A DNA stretch of 64,000 nt. Origin: Qipengyuania sp. SS22. Lineage in GTDB: Bacteria; Pseudomonadota; Alphaproteobacteria; Sphingomonadales; Sphingomonadaceae. The position numbers and the translations under genes are program-made. Shown here piece by piece: positions 43,793-52,619 of the stretch (positions are counted from its first letter, which is position 1; each line of letters starts with the position of its first letter). Below the pieces are notes generated by a model. The model ran no database searches. It worked only from the letters and a program-made list of their open reading frames with translations, and had not been told where the DNA came from. The DNA lies in the NCBI RefSeq assembly GCF_025736935.1, contig NZ_CP107048.1, positions 2,493,501 through 2,557,500 on the forward strand, in the 5' to 3' direction.

Positions 43793-44272
43793 ATGTCCAC
43801 CCTCGCCGAGAAGTCCCGCGAACAAGTCCACGCCGCAAGAGCAGCAAAGCGCGCGCAGGCGGTGGCACTTGGCGTCGATGAGCGGTTCGTGTCGCTCATG
43901 GTGGAGCGTTTTTACGCCAATGTTCGGGAGGACGAGCTGCTCGCTCCAATCTTCGCCGAGCGCATTTCTGACTGGCCCCAACATCTCGAGCGGATGAAAG
44001 CCTTCTGGCGCTCCATTCTTTTTAACAGCGGTGAGTTCTCGGGAAACCCGATGGCCAAACACATGGCGATCACTGGTCTTGAGCAGTCTCACTTCGTGCG
44101 CTGGCTCGAGCTTTTCTACGCAACTCTGGATGCACTCGGACCCCAACCCAAGGGCGTCGCGCTCGTCGCCGAACGCGCGCGCTCCATCGCCGACAGCCTT
44201 CTCACCGGGATCTCGATCCGGCGAGAAGGTCTCTCCGGATCCACAGCAGGAAAGGACCTCCCCCATGTTTGA
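43793..44272 (+). CDS. Group III truncated hemoglobin-like protein
   Basis: A 159-residue globin: DERFVSLMVERFYANVREDELLAPIFAERI, WPQHLERMKAFWRSILF and GLEQSHFVRWLELFYATL. The proximal His is the H of SHFVRW (F8). Such proteins handle NO, peroxide or oxygen under microaerobic or nitrosative conditions. It is divergent from the NsrR-like gene and followed by a membrane protein overlapping by 8 bp. Confidence 0.9.
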   Translation: MSTLAEKSREQVHAARAAKRAQAVALGVDERFVSLMVERFYANVREDELLAPIFAERISDWPQHLERMKAFWRSILFNSGEFSGNPMAKHMAITGLEQSHFVRWLELFYATLDALGPQPKGVALVAERARSIADSLLTGISIRREGLSGSTAGKDLPHV

Positions 44273-44723
44273 ACAACGATCGATATTAGCCGAACGGGAA
44301 GCCGACCTGGAGACCGAGCTTCAGCCTCTGGAGAGCATACTCCACCCCTTGGCAGCACCACCCGTCGCGCCACAGAATGCGGGGTTCCAGCTGCCGCGCG
44401 GTGTTTGGACGGCGATGCTGTCCTGCTATGCGGTATTCTTCGCAGCCATCTTCGCCGCGACCGGCGGCAGTAGCGCCGCGCGCTTCGCCATCGTCATTTC
44501 CGTCCTCTACACTGCGGTCTATTTCGGGGTGGCGAGGATCGGCGCGCGCCAGGCTGGGAGAGAAGCCACATCGCCGCTCGAACAGGGCCAGATGCTCGAT
44601 ACCTGGACCGGCTTGATGGACAAAAGAGCGGTTTACGGCCAGGTATTGATCGTGCCGCTCGCGGTCGCCCTGTTCGGCATCGGGATCCTTTTAATTACCG
44701 TCCTGATCGGTATCGGAGCATAG
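44265..44723 (+). CDS. Unknown membrane protein, globin operon
   Basis: A 152-residue protein starting MFEQRSILAE. The N-terminal 45 residues are cytoplasmic and acidic; three hydrophobic spans follow (about 50-67, 73-90, 130-150). It resembles no family I recognise. The start overlaps the globin 3' end by 8 bp, so they are co-translated. Possibly involved in nitrosative stress; no residue supports a mechanism. Confidence 0.65.
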   Translation: MFEQRSILAEREADLETELQPLESILHPLAAPPVAPQNAGFQLPRGVWTAMLSCYAVFFAAIFAATGGSSAARFAIVISVLYTAVYFGVARIGARQAGREATSPLEQGQMLDTWTGLMDKRAVYGQVLIVPLAVALFGIGILLITVLIGIGA

Positions 44724-44725
44724 GC

Positions 44726-45004
44726 ATGACGAAAAATTTGCCAGATGATGTCCGCAAATATTCGGAAACGCCGGTTTTTAACCAGCAGACGGTACCTGAT
44801 AAGCTTACTTCGGAGCACGACCTCAAGGCTGGAGTGTGGGGCAAGCTATGCGTGATCGCTGGCCACCTCGCCTATCACGTTCCGGGAGCGCCGGATCAGA
44901 AACGTGCGATAAAAACGGGCGAACACATCGTTATCGAGCCTCGACAAGTGCATTTCGTCAGGCCCATTGGCGACGTTCAATTTAAGGTCGAATTTTATCG
45001 TTGA
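44726..45004 (+). CDS. DUF1971 protein
   Basis: A 92-residue single-domain protein with the DUF1971 pattern: PVFNQQTVPDKLTSEHDLKAGVWGKLCVIAGHLAYHV and IVIEPRQVHFVRPIGDVQFKVEFY. It is a small cupin-like fold also found near TehB tellurite-resistance methyltransferases and in denitrification clusters. It is 2 bp after the membrane protein stop, so in the same operon as the globin. Confidence 0.82.
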   Translation: MTKNLPDDVRKYSETPVFNQQTVPDKLTSEHDLKAGVWGKLCVIAGHLAYHVPGAPDQKRAIKTGEHIVIEPRQVHFVRPIGDVQFKVEFYR

Positions 45005-45065
45005 GCGAGTTCAGAGAGCGCAAAGGACGAGGTGAACAGCCGACCATTCGATCCATTCGTGCCGG

Positions 45066-45461
45066 CTATCGCACTTCGACGATCCGCAGACGGCGCTCCT
45101 TACCAGAACGATCGGGCCAGTTGATCGCAGAGCCAGCCTGCATCCCGATGAGACCGGCACCCACGAGCGTCAACACGGAGAGACGGTTCTGGTCCAAGTT
45201 AGCATCGCGTGGCCAGACCAGTTGGACCTGGCGCCGATCGCCCGACCGCTCGTCGATGAATTCGACCTCAGATTGCATGGCCACGACATCGGACGGCAAG
45301 CCTTCGGCCGCCACGACAATTGCGCGGTCCAGTTCCTCGCACAGTTTTCCAGCTACATCTGGACTGCGTTCCTCAATAGACATCGCCAGTTCGTAGAGTG
45401 CGTCGGCTTCGGTATCGATAACGTGAATGGTCGGCTTTTCGCCGTTCTGGGAGGTGGTCAT
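45066..45461 (-). CDS. Rnk/GreA-GreB family protein
   Basis: A 131-residue protein with an N-terminal coiled-coil-like segment and a C-terminal GreA/GreB FKBP-like domain ([37 protein letters not shown]). This is the regulator-of-nucleoside-diphosphate-kinase type, which binds RNA polymerase. Start [10 protein letters not shown] at 45461; the longer frame to 45632 has no family support. Converges on the DUF1971 gene. Confidence 0.82.
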   Translation of the reverse strand: MTTSQNGEKPTIHVIDTEADALYELAMSIEERSPDVAGKLCEELDRAIVVAAEGLPSDVVAMQSEVEFIDERSGDRRQVQLVWPRDANLDQNRLSVLTLVGAGLIGMQAGSAINWPDRSGKERRLRIVEVR

Positions 45462-45729
45462 TTCTGTAACTCGCTTGAGAGCCGCAAGAGTATCGCGGCA
45501 GGGCTGTCGATCGTCCGGGAGCCTCGCCCCGGACCGGATCACGGCCGTCGAGACGAGGCGTCCGCCCGTGCGGGCAGCTGACCTGCGTGCGCGAAGTGTC
45601 GGTCGATGTGCGGCGAAAAGACCATGAGCCACATGTGGGCGCGAACTCTGATCTAGTCAAATCGCAACGTAGCAATCGCCTCATCGACTAGTCCGAGACT
45701 TTCGAGTCCGGAACGCCTATCGGCAGGAA

Positions 45730-46737
45730 ATGATGAACTTTCCTTCCTTCGGATCCAGGCGCGGGCCAGATCTCGCGATCGATCTCGGCACTGCCAATAT
45801 GCGCATCATGGTTCGAGGCGAAGGGGTCGTCTTCGACGAACCATCCTTGTGCTATTACGAGAACACGGCCGGTCAGATGAAACTGATTGCAGCAGGCCGA
45901 GACGTCCTGGCGATGATTGATCGGGTTCCCGGGAACCACGTGGTCCGCCGTCCTCTCGCCCGCGGCGTTCTTCAGGATATGGAAGCAGCCACCGCTTTGC
46001 TTGCACATGGACTGGCTTCGGTGGTCGGCAAGAAGCGTAGGGGACGCCCCCCGGCCATGATCGGCATTCCCGCGGACGCCACGAAGGCGGAGGCGAACGC
46101 ACTTCTTGTTGCCGCAGACGATGCCGGCTTCGGGCGGATCGAATTGGTGCGCGAGCCTTTTGCAGCGGCTATCGGGGCGGAACTGCCCGTTCGCGAAGCC
46201 CGTGCTTCCATGGTTGTGGAATGCGGGGCGGGAACGACCGAGATCGCGGTTTTCTCGATTGACGGGCATTGTCGTTCACGCTCCGTACGTTTGGGGGGGC
46301 TGAGCCTTGACGAGGCCCTCATCGAACACCTCCACCTGCGGCATCATTTCCTCATCGGCAAAATCACCGCCGAAACGCTGAAGAAGCATCTCGCGAAAGA
46401 TGGTGCCCAAGACGCGGAAGTGGAAATCAAAGGGCGGTCATTGCACAACGGCCTTCCCGGAACTTTGACCCTGTCGGTCACCGAGTTCAATCCGGTGCTG
46501 AAGCGACACTTCGGTCGTTTCGCAGATGCCGCCCGGCTGGTGGTGGGCGAGATATCTCCCGATCTTGCTGCTGACCTGTTGAGCGAGCGCGTTGTCGCCA
46601 CGGGCGGCGGGACCTGCGCGCGTTTCCTGGCTGAGGCGATCACCGCGGAATGCGGTATTCCGGTCGCCATTGCCAACGATCCTTCCGGTTGCGTTTCGCG
46701 TGGTCTGATGCGGTTGATGGAGGAGCGCGCTGCCTGA
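45730..46737 (+). CDS. MreB-like actin-fold paralog
   Basis: A 335-residue MreB/Hsp70-fold ATPase. Phosphate 1: DLAIDLGTANMRI (14-26). Phosphate 2: VVECGAGTTEIAVFS, where MreB has VVDIGGGTTEVA, so the key Asp is Glu. GGLSLDEAL and VATGGGT follow. The conserved MreB segment GVIADFEVTE is replaced by GVLQDMEAATA. It is therefore a paralog, not the rod-shape MreB. Start may be 45733. It stands alone among NO/stress genes; its filament function is unknown. Confidence 0.82.
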   Translation: MMNFPSFGSRRGPDLAIDLGTANMRIMVRGEGVVFDEPSLCYYENTAGQMKLIAAGRDVLAMIDRVPGNHVVRRPLARGVLQDMEAATALLAHGLASVVGKKRRGRPPAMIGIPADATKAEANALLVAADDAGFGRIELVREPFAAAIGAELPVREARASMVVECGAGTTEIAVFSIDGHCRSRSVRLGGLSLDEALIEHLHLRHHFLIGKITAETLKKHLAKDGAQDAEVEIKGRSLHNGLPGTLTLSVTEFNPVLKRHFGRFADAARLVVGEISPDLAADLLSERVVATGGGTCARFLAEAITAECGIPVAIANDPSGCVSRGLMRLMEERAA

Positions 46738-46794
46738 TCTCGAGAGCTTCGCTAATCTCTGTCGCTGATGCAGAACACTTCTAGAGACTGTTCC

Positions 46795-46940
46795 ATCTCG
46801 CGTTCGGCAAGGGTCAGAACTGCTGTGTTTTCATCGACCCTCACTTGCGTTTCCCGCCGGACGTCATGAGGTCAGGCTTTGGCGGCGGCTTCCAGTCTGG
46901 CGGAGGAACCGGGCGCTACCGGCTCGAGTCGGCACCATCG
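46795..46940 (-). pseudogene. Relic of UVR-motif/DUF3253 gene pair
   Basis: About 85% identical to 27205-27350. On the minus strand it keeps, in frame, the last 26 codons of the UVR gene (Pro-rich tail PPPDWKPPPKPDLM and a basic end), the GTGA coupling, and the first 15 or so residues of DUF3253 (MRVDENTAVLTLAERE), then ends. It is truncated on both sides. Confidence 0.75.
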
Positions 46941-46952
46941 CCCCCTCCTCGT

Positions 46953-47351
46953 CTATCCAATCTCTCGGCGCGCCAGGCTTTCCACGATCTTGCACTCGCC
47001 GATCTTGTTGGCCTTGCACGACCGCAGCATCTGTCCAAGTTCATCGCGAAGCGAAGTGAGGTAGCGAATCTTGCGCTCGACCTCGACCATTTGCTGATGG
47101 ACGAGTTGGTCGACGTCCTCGCATGGCTTGTCCTCGTGATCGGACAGCGCGAGCAATTCTCGCACCTGCGCCATGCTGAAGCCAAGCTCGCGGGCTCGTC
47201 GAACGAATGTCAGCATCTCCAGATGCTCGTCGGAGTAGTCGCGGTAATTGCTTTCGGTCCGGTCGGCGGGCGGGAGAATGCCCTCCCGCTCGTAATAGCG
47301 GATCGTCTCGGCTTTGGTGCCGGTTGCCTGTGCCAGTTCGCCGATACGCAT
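46953..47351 (-). CDS. MerR-family metal regulator, CadR/PbrR-like
   Basis: A 132-residue MerR protein with HTH (MRIGELAQATGTKAETIRYYEREGIL) and dimer coiled coil. Cys77, Cys112 and Cys120 match the metal ligands of CadR/PbrR (Cd/Pb/Zn sensors). Divergent from a CDF transporter; the shared promoter has the elongated MerR spacer and a dyad. Confidence 0.9.
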   Translation of the reverse strand: MRIGELAQATGTKAETIRYYEREGILPPADRTESNYRDYSDEHLEMLTFVRRARELGFSMAQVRELLALSDHEDKPCEDVDQLVHQQMVEVERKIRYLTSLRDELGQMLRSCKANKIGECKIVESLARREIG

Positions 47352-47354
47352 CGC

Positions 47355-47385
47355 TTGACCTTGTAGTTGCTACAGGGTGCATATG
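47355..47385 (+). promoter_or_regulatory. MerR-type promoter/operator of CDF gene
   Basis: TTGACC (47355-47360), 19-base spacer, CATATG (47380-47385). The spacer holds a dyad ACCTTGTAG-TTG-CTACAGGGT (47358-47378). The 19-bp spacing is the MerR hallmark. Confidence 0.75.
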
Positions 47386-47418
47386 TCTCCGCGACTCGAA
47401 CGTTGCAAGGAGCGCGGC

Positions 47419-48039
47419 ATGGGCAAATCCTGCTGCCAAACATCCGAACCCGACCAGGATGCGCACAACAATCCACGCTGGCGCGCGATCCTATGGGTCG
47501 CACTCATCGCCAATGCGGCGATGTTCGTTGTCGAGATCGTCGCTGGCGTTGCAGCGGATTCCCGCTCGCTCCAGGCCGATGCCCTCGATTTCTTCGGCGA
47601 CGCCGCCAACTACGCCATCAGCCTCGGCGTTGCCGGCATGGTGTTGGCCTGGCGTGCCAAGGCGGCTCTGTTCAAGGCCGCCACGATGCTTGCTTTCGGC
47701 CTGTGGGTGATTGGCTATGCCATCTACGGTCTGGTCGCTGGATCGAATCCTGAACCCCAGACAATGGGTGTGATCGGGACGCTCGCGTTGATCGTGAACA
47801 TTGTCGTCGCGCTCATGCTGTTCCGCTACCGCGATGGCGATGCCAACATGCGCTCGGTGTGGATTTGCTCGCGCAATGACGCGATCGGCAACCTGGCCGT
47901 GCTTGGCGCAGCGTTCGGTGTGTTCGGAACCGGACAGGCATGGCCCGATCTTCTGGTAGCCACCATTATGGCGGGACTGGCCTTGTGGGGCGCCGCCGAG
48001 GTCTTCGGGCATGCCCGCCGCGAACTCGCGCACCAGTGA
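47419..48039 (+). CDS. Cation diffusion facilitator, short form
   Basis: A 206-residue CDF transporter with metal-site motifs SLQADALDFFGDAANY (TM2) and CSRNDAIGNL (TM5). Six membrane helices. N-terminal GKSCCQTSE carries a CC pair. It lacks the usual C-terminal cytoplasmic domain. It likely exports Zn2+, Cd2+ or Pb2+ under MerR control. Start MGKSCC at 47419. Confidence 0.9.
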   Translation: MGKSCCQTSEPDQDAHNNPRWRAILWVALIANAAMFVVEIVAGVAADSRSLQADALDFFGDAANYAISLGVAGMVLAWRAKAALFKAATMLAFGLWVIGYAIYGLVAGSNPEPQTMGVIGTLALIVNIVVALMLFRYRDGDANMRSVWICSRNDAIGNLAVLGAAFGVFGTGQAWPDLLVATIMAGLALWGAAEVFGHARRELAHQ

Positions 48040-48073
48040 TCTTCCGCATTCAACTCTGAAAGAAAGACCGACC

Positions 48074-50053
48074 GTGACCAATGCCCTGCGCCTTGCGCTG
48101 CTTTTCGCTTCCGCTTCGCCGTTCACTCTCTCGATGCCGGCGTTCGCGCAGGATGCGCCGACAGGCGAGGATGAACATGCCCATGAAGAAGGGGAAGAGA
48201 CACAGGCCATTATCGTTCAGGGCACGCGTTCGGGTCGCAGGGTGCAGGACGAGCCGATCCGGGTCGAAGTGATCGCAGGCGAGGAAATCGAGGAAAAAGC
48301 GATCATGCGTCCCGGCAATATCGCGATGCTCGTTAACGAGACCGGCGGCGTGCGCGTCCAGGTCACGTCGCCGGCTCTCGGTGCTGCCAATATCCGCATC
48401 CAGGGGCTCGAGGGCCGATACACCCAGCTGCTGGCCGACAACCTCCCGCTCTATGGCGGGCAGGCGGCATCGCTGGGGCTATTGCAGATCCCGCCGACCG
48501 ATCTCGGGCAGGTTGAGGTCATCAAGGGTGCGGCCTCGGCGCTTTACGGTGCCTCGGCACTGGGCGGCGTGATCAACCTCATCTCCAAACGGCCCGGCGA
48601 CGCGTTCGAAGCCGAAGTCCTTGGCAACGCCACGACCCGCAACGGACAGGACGTGACCGCCTATGCCGCCGGTCCGTTGGATGATAATTCGGGCCTTTCG
48701 CTCACTGTGGGGGCGCATCGCCAGAGCGGGCAAGACCTCGACGGTGATGGCTGGTATGACATGGCCGCCTACGATCGGCTGACGGCCAGACCGCGCTTCC
48801 AGTGGGACGGCGATGACGGTTCGTCGGTCTATCTCACCGTCGGCGCGATGACGGAAGACCGCATAGGGGGCACGCTGCCCGGCAGGGCCGCGCCCGATGG
48901 CACGGCTTTTCGCCAGACGCAGGATACCGAACGCCTCGATGCAGGTGTTGTCGCGCAGACGCCCCTGTCGGACCTCGCTACGCTGAATTTGCGCGCATCG
49001 GCCATGCGTCAGGACCATCTCCACCGCTTTGGCGACGTGACGGAGGATGATCGCCACACGAGCCTGTTCGGGGAAGCCTCGGTTTCGAGCAGCAGCGGCG
49101 CAACCTCCTGGGTCGGCGGCGTCGCCTTCCAGTCCGATGGCTTCCGGTCCGAGACTTTCCCGGCATTCGATTACACTTACGATGTGCCGGGCATCTTCGC
49201 GCAGGTCGAACACGAAGCGACGCTGGACCTGACGCTGGCAGCGAGCGCGCGTGTCGATTTCCACGACGAATTTGGAACGCAGTTCAGCCCGCGGCTTTCC
49301 GCACTCTACCGTCCGGGCAACTGGACCATTCGTGGATCGTTCGGCGGAGGATTCTTCGCCCCCTCTCCCTTTGTCGATGAAATCGAGGCGGCAGGCCTCT
49401 CCCGGCTCGAGCCGCTAGGGGGCTTCGAAGCCGAAACCGCGAAAACCGCATCGCTCGATGTCGGTTACGCCGATGGCCCTTGGGAAGCCAACTTGACGCT
49501 GTTCGGTGCGGATATCGAGAACGCATCGCGGCTTCGCGAGATTGGCCCCGACAGAGTCGAGCTGGTCAATATCGATGGCACCACACGGGTTCGCGGGACC
49601 GAGGTATTGCTCCGCTTCAAGCAGGACGGTTTCACGGTCACCGGCAGTTATGTGTTCGTCGATGCGAGCGAACCCGATCCGTCGGGTGCCGGCCGCCGCG
49701 CCGCACCGCTGACGCCCAAGCATACGGCGGGTCTCGTCGGGATGTGGGAAGAGCACGGCAAGGGCCGGATCGGGATCGAGGCCTATTACACCGGCGAACA
49801 GGCCCTCGACGACAATCCCTACCGTACGCGCTCGCGCCCCTACCTGCATCTCGGCATTCTCGGCGAGATTACGCTTGGTAAAGTCAGCCTTTTCGCGAAC
49901 GCCGAGAACCTGCTCGACGTTCGCCAGACGAAATACGATCCGCTGCTGCTCCCGCAACGCGCCGCGAGCGGGCAGTGGACCGTCGATGCCTGGGCGCCTC
50001 TCGAGGGCTTCATTCTGAACGGCGGGATCCGCCTTCGGTTCGGCGGGCACTGA
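48074..50053 (+). CDS. TonB-dependent receptor (metal-linked)
   Basis: A 659-residue outer-membrane receptor. Signal peptide ending FAQ, then an N-terminal His/Glu-rich segment EDEHAHEEGEE, a plug domain (IAMLVNETGGVRVQVTSPALGAANIRIQGLEGRYTQLLAD) and the beta barrel ending LRFGGH without a final aromatic residue, an oddity. GTG start with an AAAGAAAG element upstream. The position in the MerR-CDF module and its acidic His-rich N-terminus suggest uptake of a metal complex; substrate unknown. Confidence 0.85.
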   Translation: MTNALRLALLFASASPFTLSMPAFAQDAPTGEDEHAHEEGEETQAIIVQGTRSGRRVQDEPIRVEVIAGEEIEEKAIMRPGNIAMLVNETGGVRVQVTSPALGAANIRIQGLEGRYTQLLADNLPLYGGQAASLGLLQIPPTDLGQVEVIKGAASALYGASALGGVINLISKRPGDAFEAEVLGNATTRNGQDVTAYAAGPLDDNSGLSLTVGAHRQSGQDLDGDGWYDMAAYDRLTARPRFQWDGDDGSSVYLTVGAMTEDRIGGTLPGRAAPDGTAFRQTQDTERLDAGVVAQTPLSDLATLNLRASAMRQDHLHRFGDVTEDDRHTSLFGEASVSSSSGATSWVGGVAFQSDGFRSETFPAFDYTYDVPGIFAQVEHEATLDLTLAASARVDFHDEFGTQFSPRLSALYRPGNWTIRGSFGGGFFAPSPFVDEIEAAGLSRLEPLGGFEAETAKTASLDVGYADGPWEANLTLFGADIENASRLREIGPDRVELVNIDGTTRVRGTEVLLRFKQDGFTVTGSYVFVDASEPDPSGAGRRAAPLTPKHTAGLVGMWEEHGKGRIGIEAYYTGEQALDDNPYRTRSRPYLHLGILGEITLGKVSLFANAENLLDVRQTKYDPLLLPQRAASGQWTVDAWAPLEGFILNGGIRLRFGGH

Positions 50054-50320
50054 GCAGAGCCATGGCTCGCGCCAGCCGAAACCTCCGGCAGCGTACATCT
50101 ACCGCCTGATCAGGAGCGACCGACCGCGAGCGGCCATATCCGGACTCACAGTCGATGACGCGGATCGCTGCTTTCTGCTGTCCGATCGCACTACCAGACG
50201 GTCTCGATCCGTCCCACGCGGCGACACTCGGAGCGTTCCCTCCTCGGCCGGGTACCCACAGGGCATCCAGTTTTCTTACATCCGTTGCCAAAGCCGTCTT
50301 CCCGCGCCAAACAGGTTGCA

Positions 50321-51487
50321 ATGGGAGACGGACATTTGAGTGAGACCTTTCCGGAAATCCGCGAAGCGGTGCGGCGGTTGTGCGCGCGGTTCCCCGGTGA
50401 ATACTGGCAGAAGCTCGACCGCGAGCGCGCCTATCCGAGCGAATTCGTCAGCGCGCTGACCGAGGCCGGCTTCCTGTCGGTGCTGATTCCCGAGGAATAT
50501 GGCGGCTCGGGCCTCGGGCTCGAGGCGGCGTGCGCGGTGCTCGAGGAAATCCACCGTTCGGGATCGAACGGCGGTGCCTGCCATGCGCAGATGTACACCA
50601 TGGGCACGCTGCTCAAGCATGGCTCGGACAAGCAGAAGAGCGAATACCTGCCCAAGATCGCCAGCGGCGAATTGCGGCTGCAGGCCTTCGGGGTGACCGA
50701 GCCGGGGGCGGGCACCGACACGACGCGGATCAGCACCTTCGCCAAGCGCGATGGCGACGATTACGTGGTCAACGGCCAGAAGATCTGGATCAGCCGTGCG
50801 GAGCATTCGGACCTGATGGTGCTGTTGTGCCGCACCACTCCGCGCGAGGAATGCGCCAAGCCGTCCGACGGGATGAGCGTGCTGCTGGTCGACATGCGCG
50901 AGGCGGTGGGCAACGGGCTGACGATCCGCCCGGTGCGCACCATGCTCAACCATGCCACCACCGAACTGTTCTTCGACGATTTACGGGTGCCGGCCAGCGC
51001 GCTGATCGGCGAGGAGGGCAAGGGTTTCCGCTACATCCTGTCGGGCATGAATGCCGAACGCATCCTGATCGCCAGCGAATGCATCGGCGACGGGCGCTTC
51101 TTCATCGACCGCGCGGCTGCCTATGCGAAAGACCGCAGCGTGTTCGGCCGCGCTATCGGCGAGAACCAGGGTGTCCAATTCCCCATTGCGCGCGCTTATG
51201 TCCAACTATCCGCAGCCGCCGAAATGGTCACTAAGGCCGCGCGCATGTTCGATGCCGGCGAAACCGGCGGGACCGAAGCGAACATGTCGAAGATGCTGGC
51301 GAGCGAGGCCAGCTGGTTCGCCGCCGATATGTGCATCCAGACGCACGGCGGGTTCGGCTTTGCCGAGGAATACGACATCGAGCGCAAGTTCCGCGAGACG
51401 CGGCTCTACCAGGTCGCGCCGATCAGCACCAATCTGATCCTGAGCCATGTCGCCACGCATGTCCTGGACCTTCCCAAGAGTTTCTAG
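50321..51487 (+). CDS. Acyl-CoA dehydrogenase
   Basis: A 388-residue FAD enzyme: QAFGVTEPGAGTDTT and NGQKIWISRAEHSDL are substrate- and FAD-binding segments; the C-terminal helix contains RSVFGRAIGENQGVQFPIA and QTHGGFGFAEEYDIER. It oxidises a branched or short-chain acyl-CoA. The ATG at 50321 and a TTG at 50336 (with GGGAG before it) are both possible starts. First gene of a four-gene run. The 267-bp gap before it (50054-50320) shows nothing recognisable. Confidence 0.92.
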   Translation: MGDGHLSETFPEIREAVRRLCARFPGEYWQKLDRERAYPSEFVSALTEAGFLSVLIPEEYGGSGLGLEAACAVLEEIHRSGSNGGACHAQMYTMGTLLKHGSDKQKSEYLPKIASGELRLQAFGVTEPGAGTDTTRISTFAKRDGDDYVVNGQKIWISRAEHSDLMVLLCRTTPREECAKPSDGMSVLLVDMREAVGNGLTIRPVRTMLNHATTELFFDDLRVPASALIGEEGKGFRYILSGMNAERILIASECIGDGRFFIDRAAAYAKDRSVFGRAIGENQGVQFPIARAYVQLSAAAEMVTKAARMFDAGETGGTEANMSKMLASEASWFAADMCIQTHGGFGFAEEYDIERKFRETRLYQVAPISTNLILSHVATHVLDLPKSF

Positions 51488-51514
51488 AACACATACGTTT
51501 CCAAGGAGAGAGAA

Positions 51515-52594
51515 ATGTCGAGCAACGGTCCGCTGACCGGCCTCAAGGTCGTTGAATTCCAGGGTATCGGTCCGGGGCCGCACGTCTGCATGATGCTGGC
51601 CGACATGGGTGCCGAAGTGGTGCGTATCGAGCGCGCAGGCCACCAGCCAATGAACCCGGTGGTCGAGCGCGCGCGTCACCGCGCGGCGGTCGATCTCAAG
51701 AGCGATGAGGGCAAGGCGTTCGTCAAGCAGGCCTTGGCGCATGCCGATGTGCTGGTCGAAGGGTTCCGCCCCGGCGTGATGGAACGGCTCGGGCTGGGCC
51801 CACAGGACATGCTCGCGGCCAATCCGCGGCTGGTCTATGCGCGGATGACCGGCTGGGGGCAGGAGGGCCCGCTGGCGCAGGCCGCAGGCCACGATCTCAA
51901 CTATATCGCCATCACCGGAGCGCTCGACGCGATCGGCAAGCGCGGCGAACTGCCCGTGCCGCCGCAGAACCTCGTCGGTGATTTCGGTGGTGGGTCGATG
52001 TATTGCGCGATGGGCGTGCTCGCAGCGTTGTTCGAACGCGAACGCAGCGGCAAGGGGCAGGTAGTCGATGCCGCGATTGTCGATGGCGTGACCAGCCTGA
52101 TGAGCTTCTTCTACGGTCAGCCGCACAGCGCGCTGCGCACGGTGGATCGCGGCGCTGGCCTGCTGGGCGGGGCGGCGCATTTCTATCGCTGCTATACCTG
52201 CAAGGACGGGAAAGAGATCAGCGTCGGCGCGATCGAACCGCAATTTTATGCCGAGCTGCTCCAGCGTGCCGATGCGCCCTCGCATTTGCGCGAGGCCCAG
52301 ATGAACCCGGCGAATTGGGATAGCTATGCCGAGGATCTGGCGGCGCTGTTCGTGACGAAGACGCAGGACGAATGGTGCGCATTGCTCGAAGGAACCGACG
52401 CCTGCTTCTCGCCCGTCGTCCCGCTCGACCATGCCAAGGACCATCCGCACATGAAGGCGCGCGAGGCTTTCGTCGAAAAGGACGGGCGCTGGCATACTGC
52501 GCCCGCGCCGCGGTTCGACCGCACGCCGAACACGATCCGCGACAGCGCGCAGGATGGCGAAGAGGTGGTGGCGCGCTGGCGTCAGGAGAGCTAG
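51515..52594 (+). CDS. CaiB/BaiF CoA-transferase or alpha-methylacyl-CoA racemase
   Basis: A 359-residue family III CoA-transferase/racemase-fold protein: MMLADMGAEVVRIER, GMGAPV-like RHRAAVDLKSDEG and the FGGGSMYCAMGVLAALFERERSGKGQVVDAAI segment. HDLNY plus GDFGGG fits the AMACR subgroup (His-Asp pair). Start MSSNGPLTG with AAGGAGAG just upstream. Likely an epimerase or CoA transfer step in the same degradation pathway. Confidence 0.9.
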   Translation: MSSNGPLTGLKVVEFQGIGPGPHVCMMLADMGAEVVRIERAGHQPMNPVVERARHRAAVDLKSDEGKAFVKQALAHADVLVEGFRPGVMERLGLGPQDMLAANPRLVYARMTGWGQEGPLAQAAGHDLNYIAITGALDAIGKRGELPVPPQNLVGDFGGGSMYCAMGVLAALFERERSGKGQVVDAAIVDGVTSLMSFFYGQPHSALRTVDRGAGLLGGAAHFYRCYTCKDGKEISVGAIEPQFYAELLQRADAPSHLREAQMNPANWDSYAEDLAALFVTKTQDEWCALLEGTDACFSPVVPLDHAKDHPHMKAREAFVEKDGRWHTAPAPRFDRTPNTIRDSAQDGEEVVARWRQES

Positions 52595-52619
52595 AGGCGC
52601 GCGCAAAGGAGAGTTTCCG

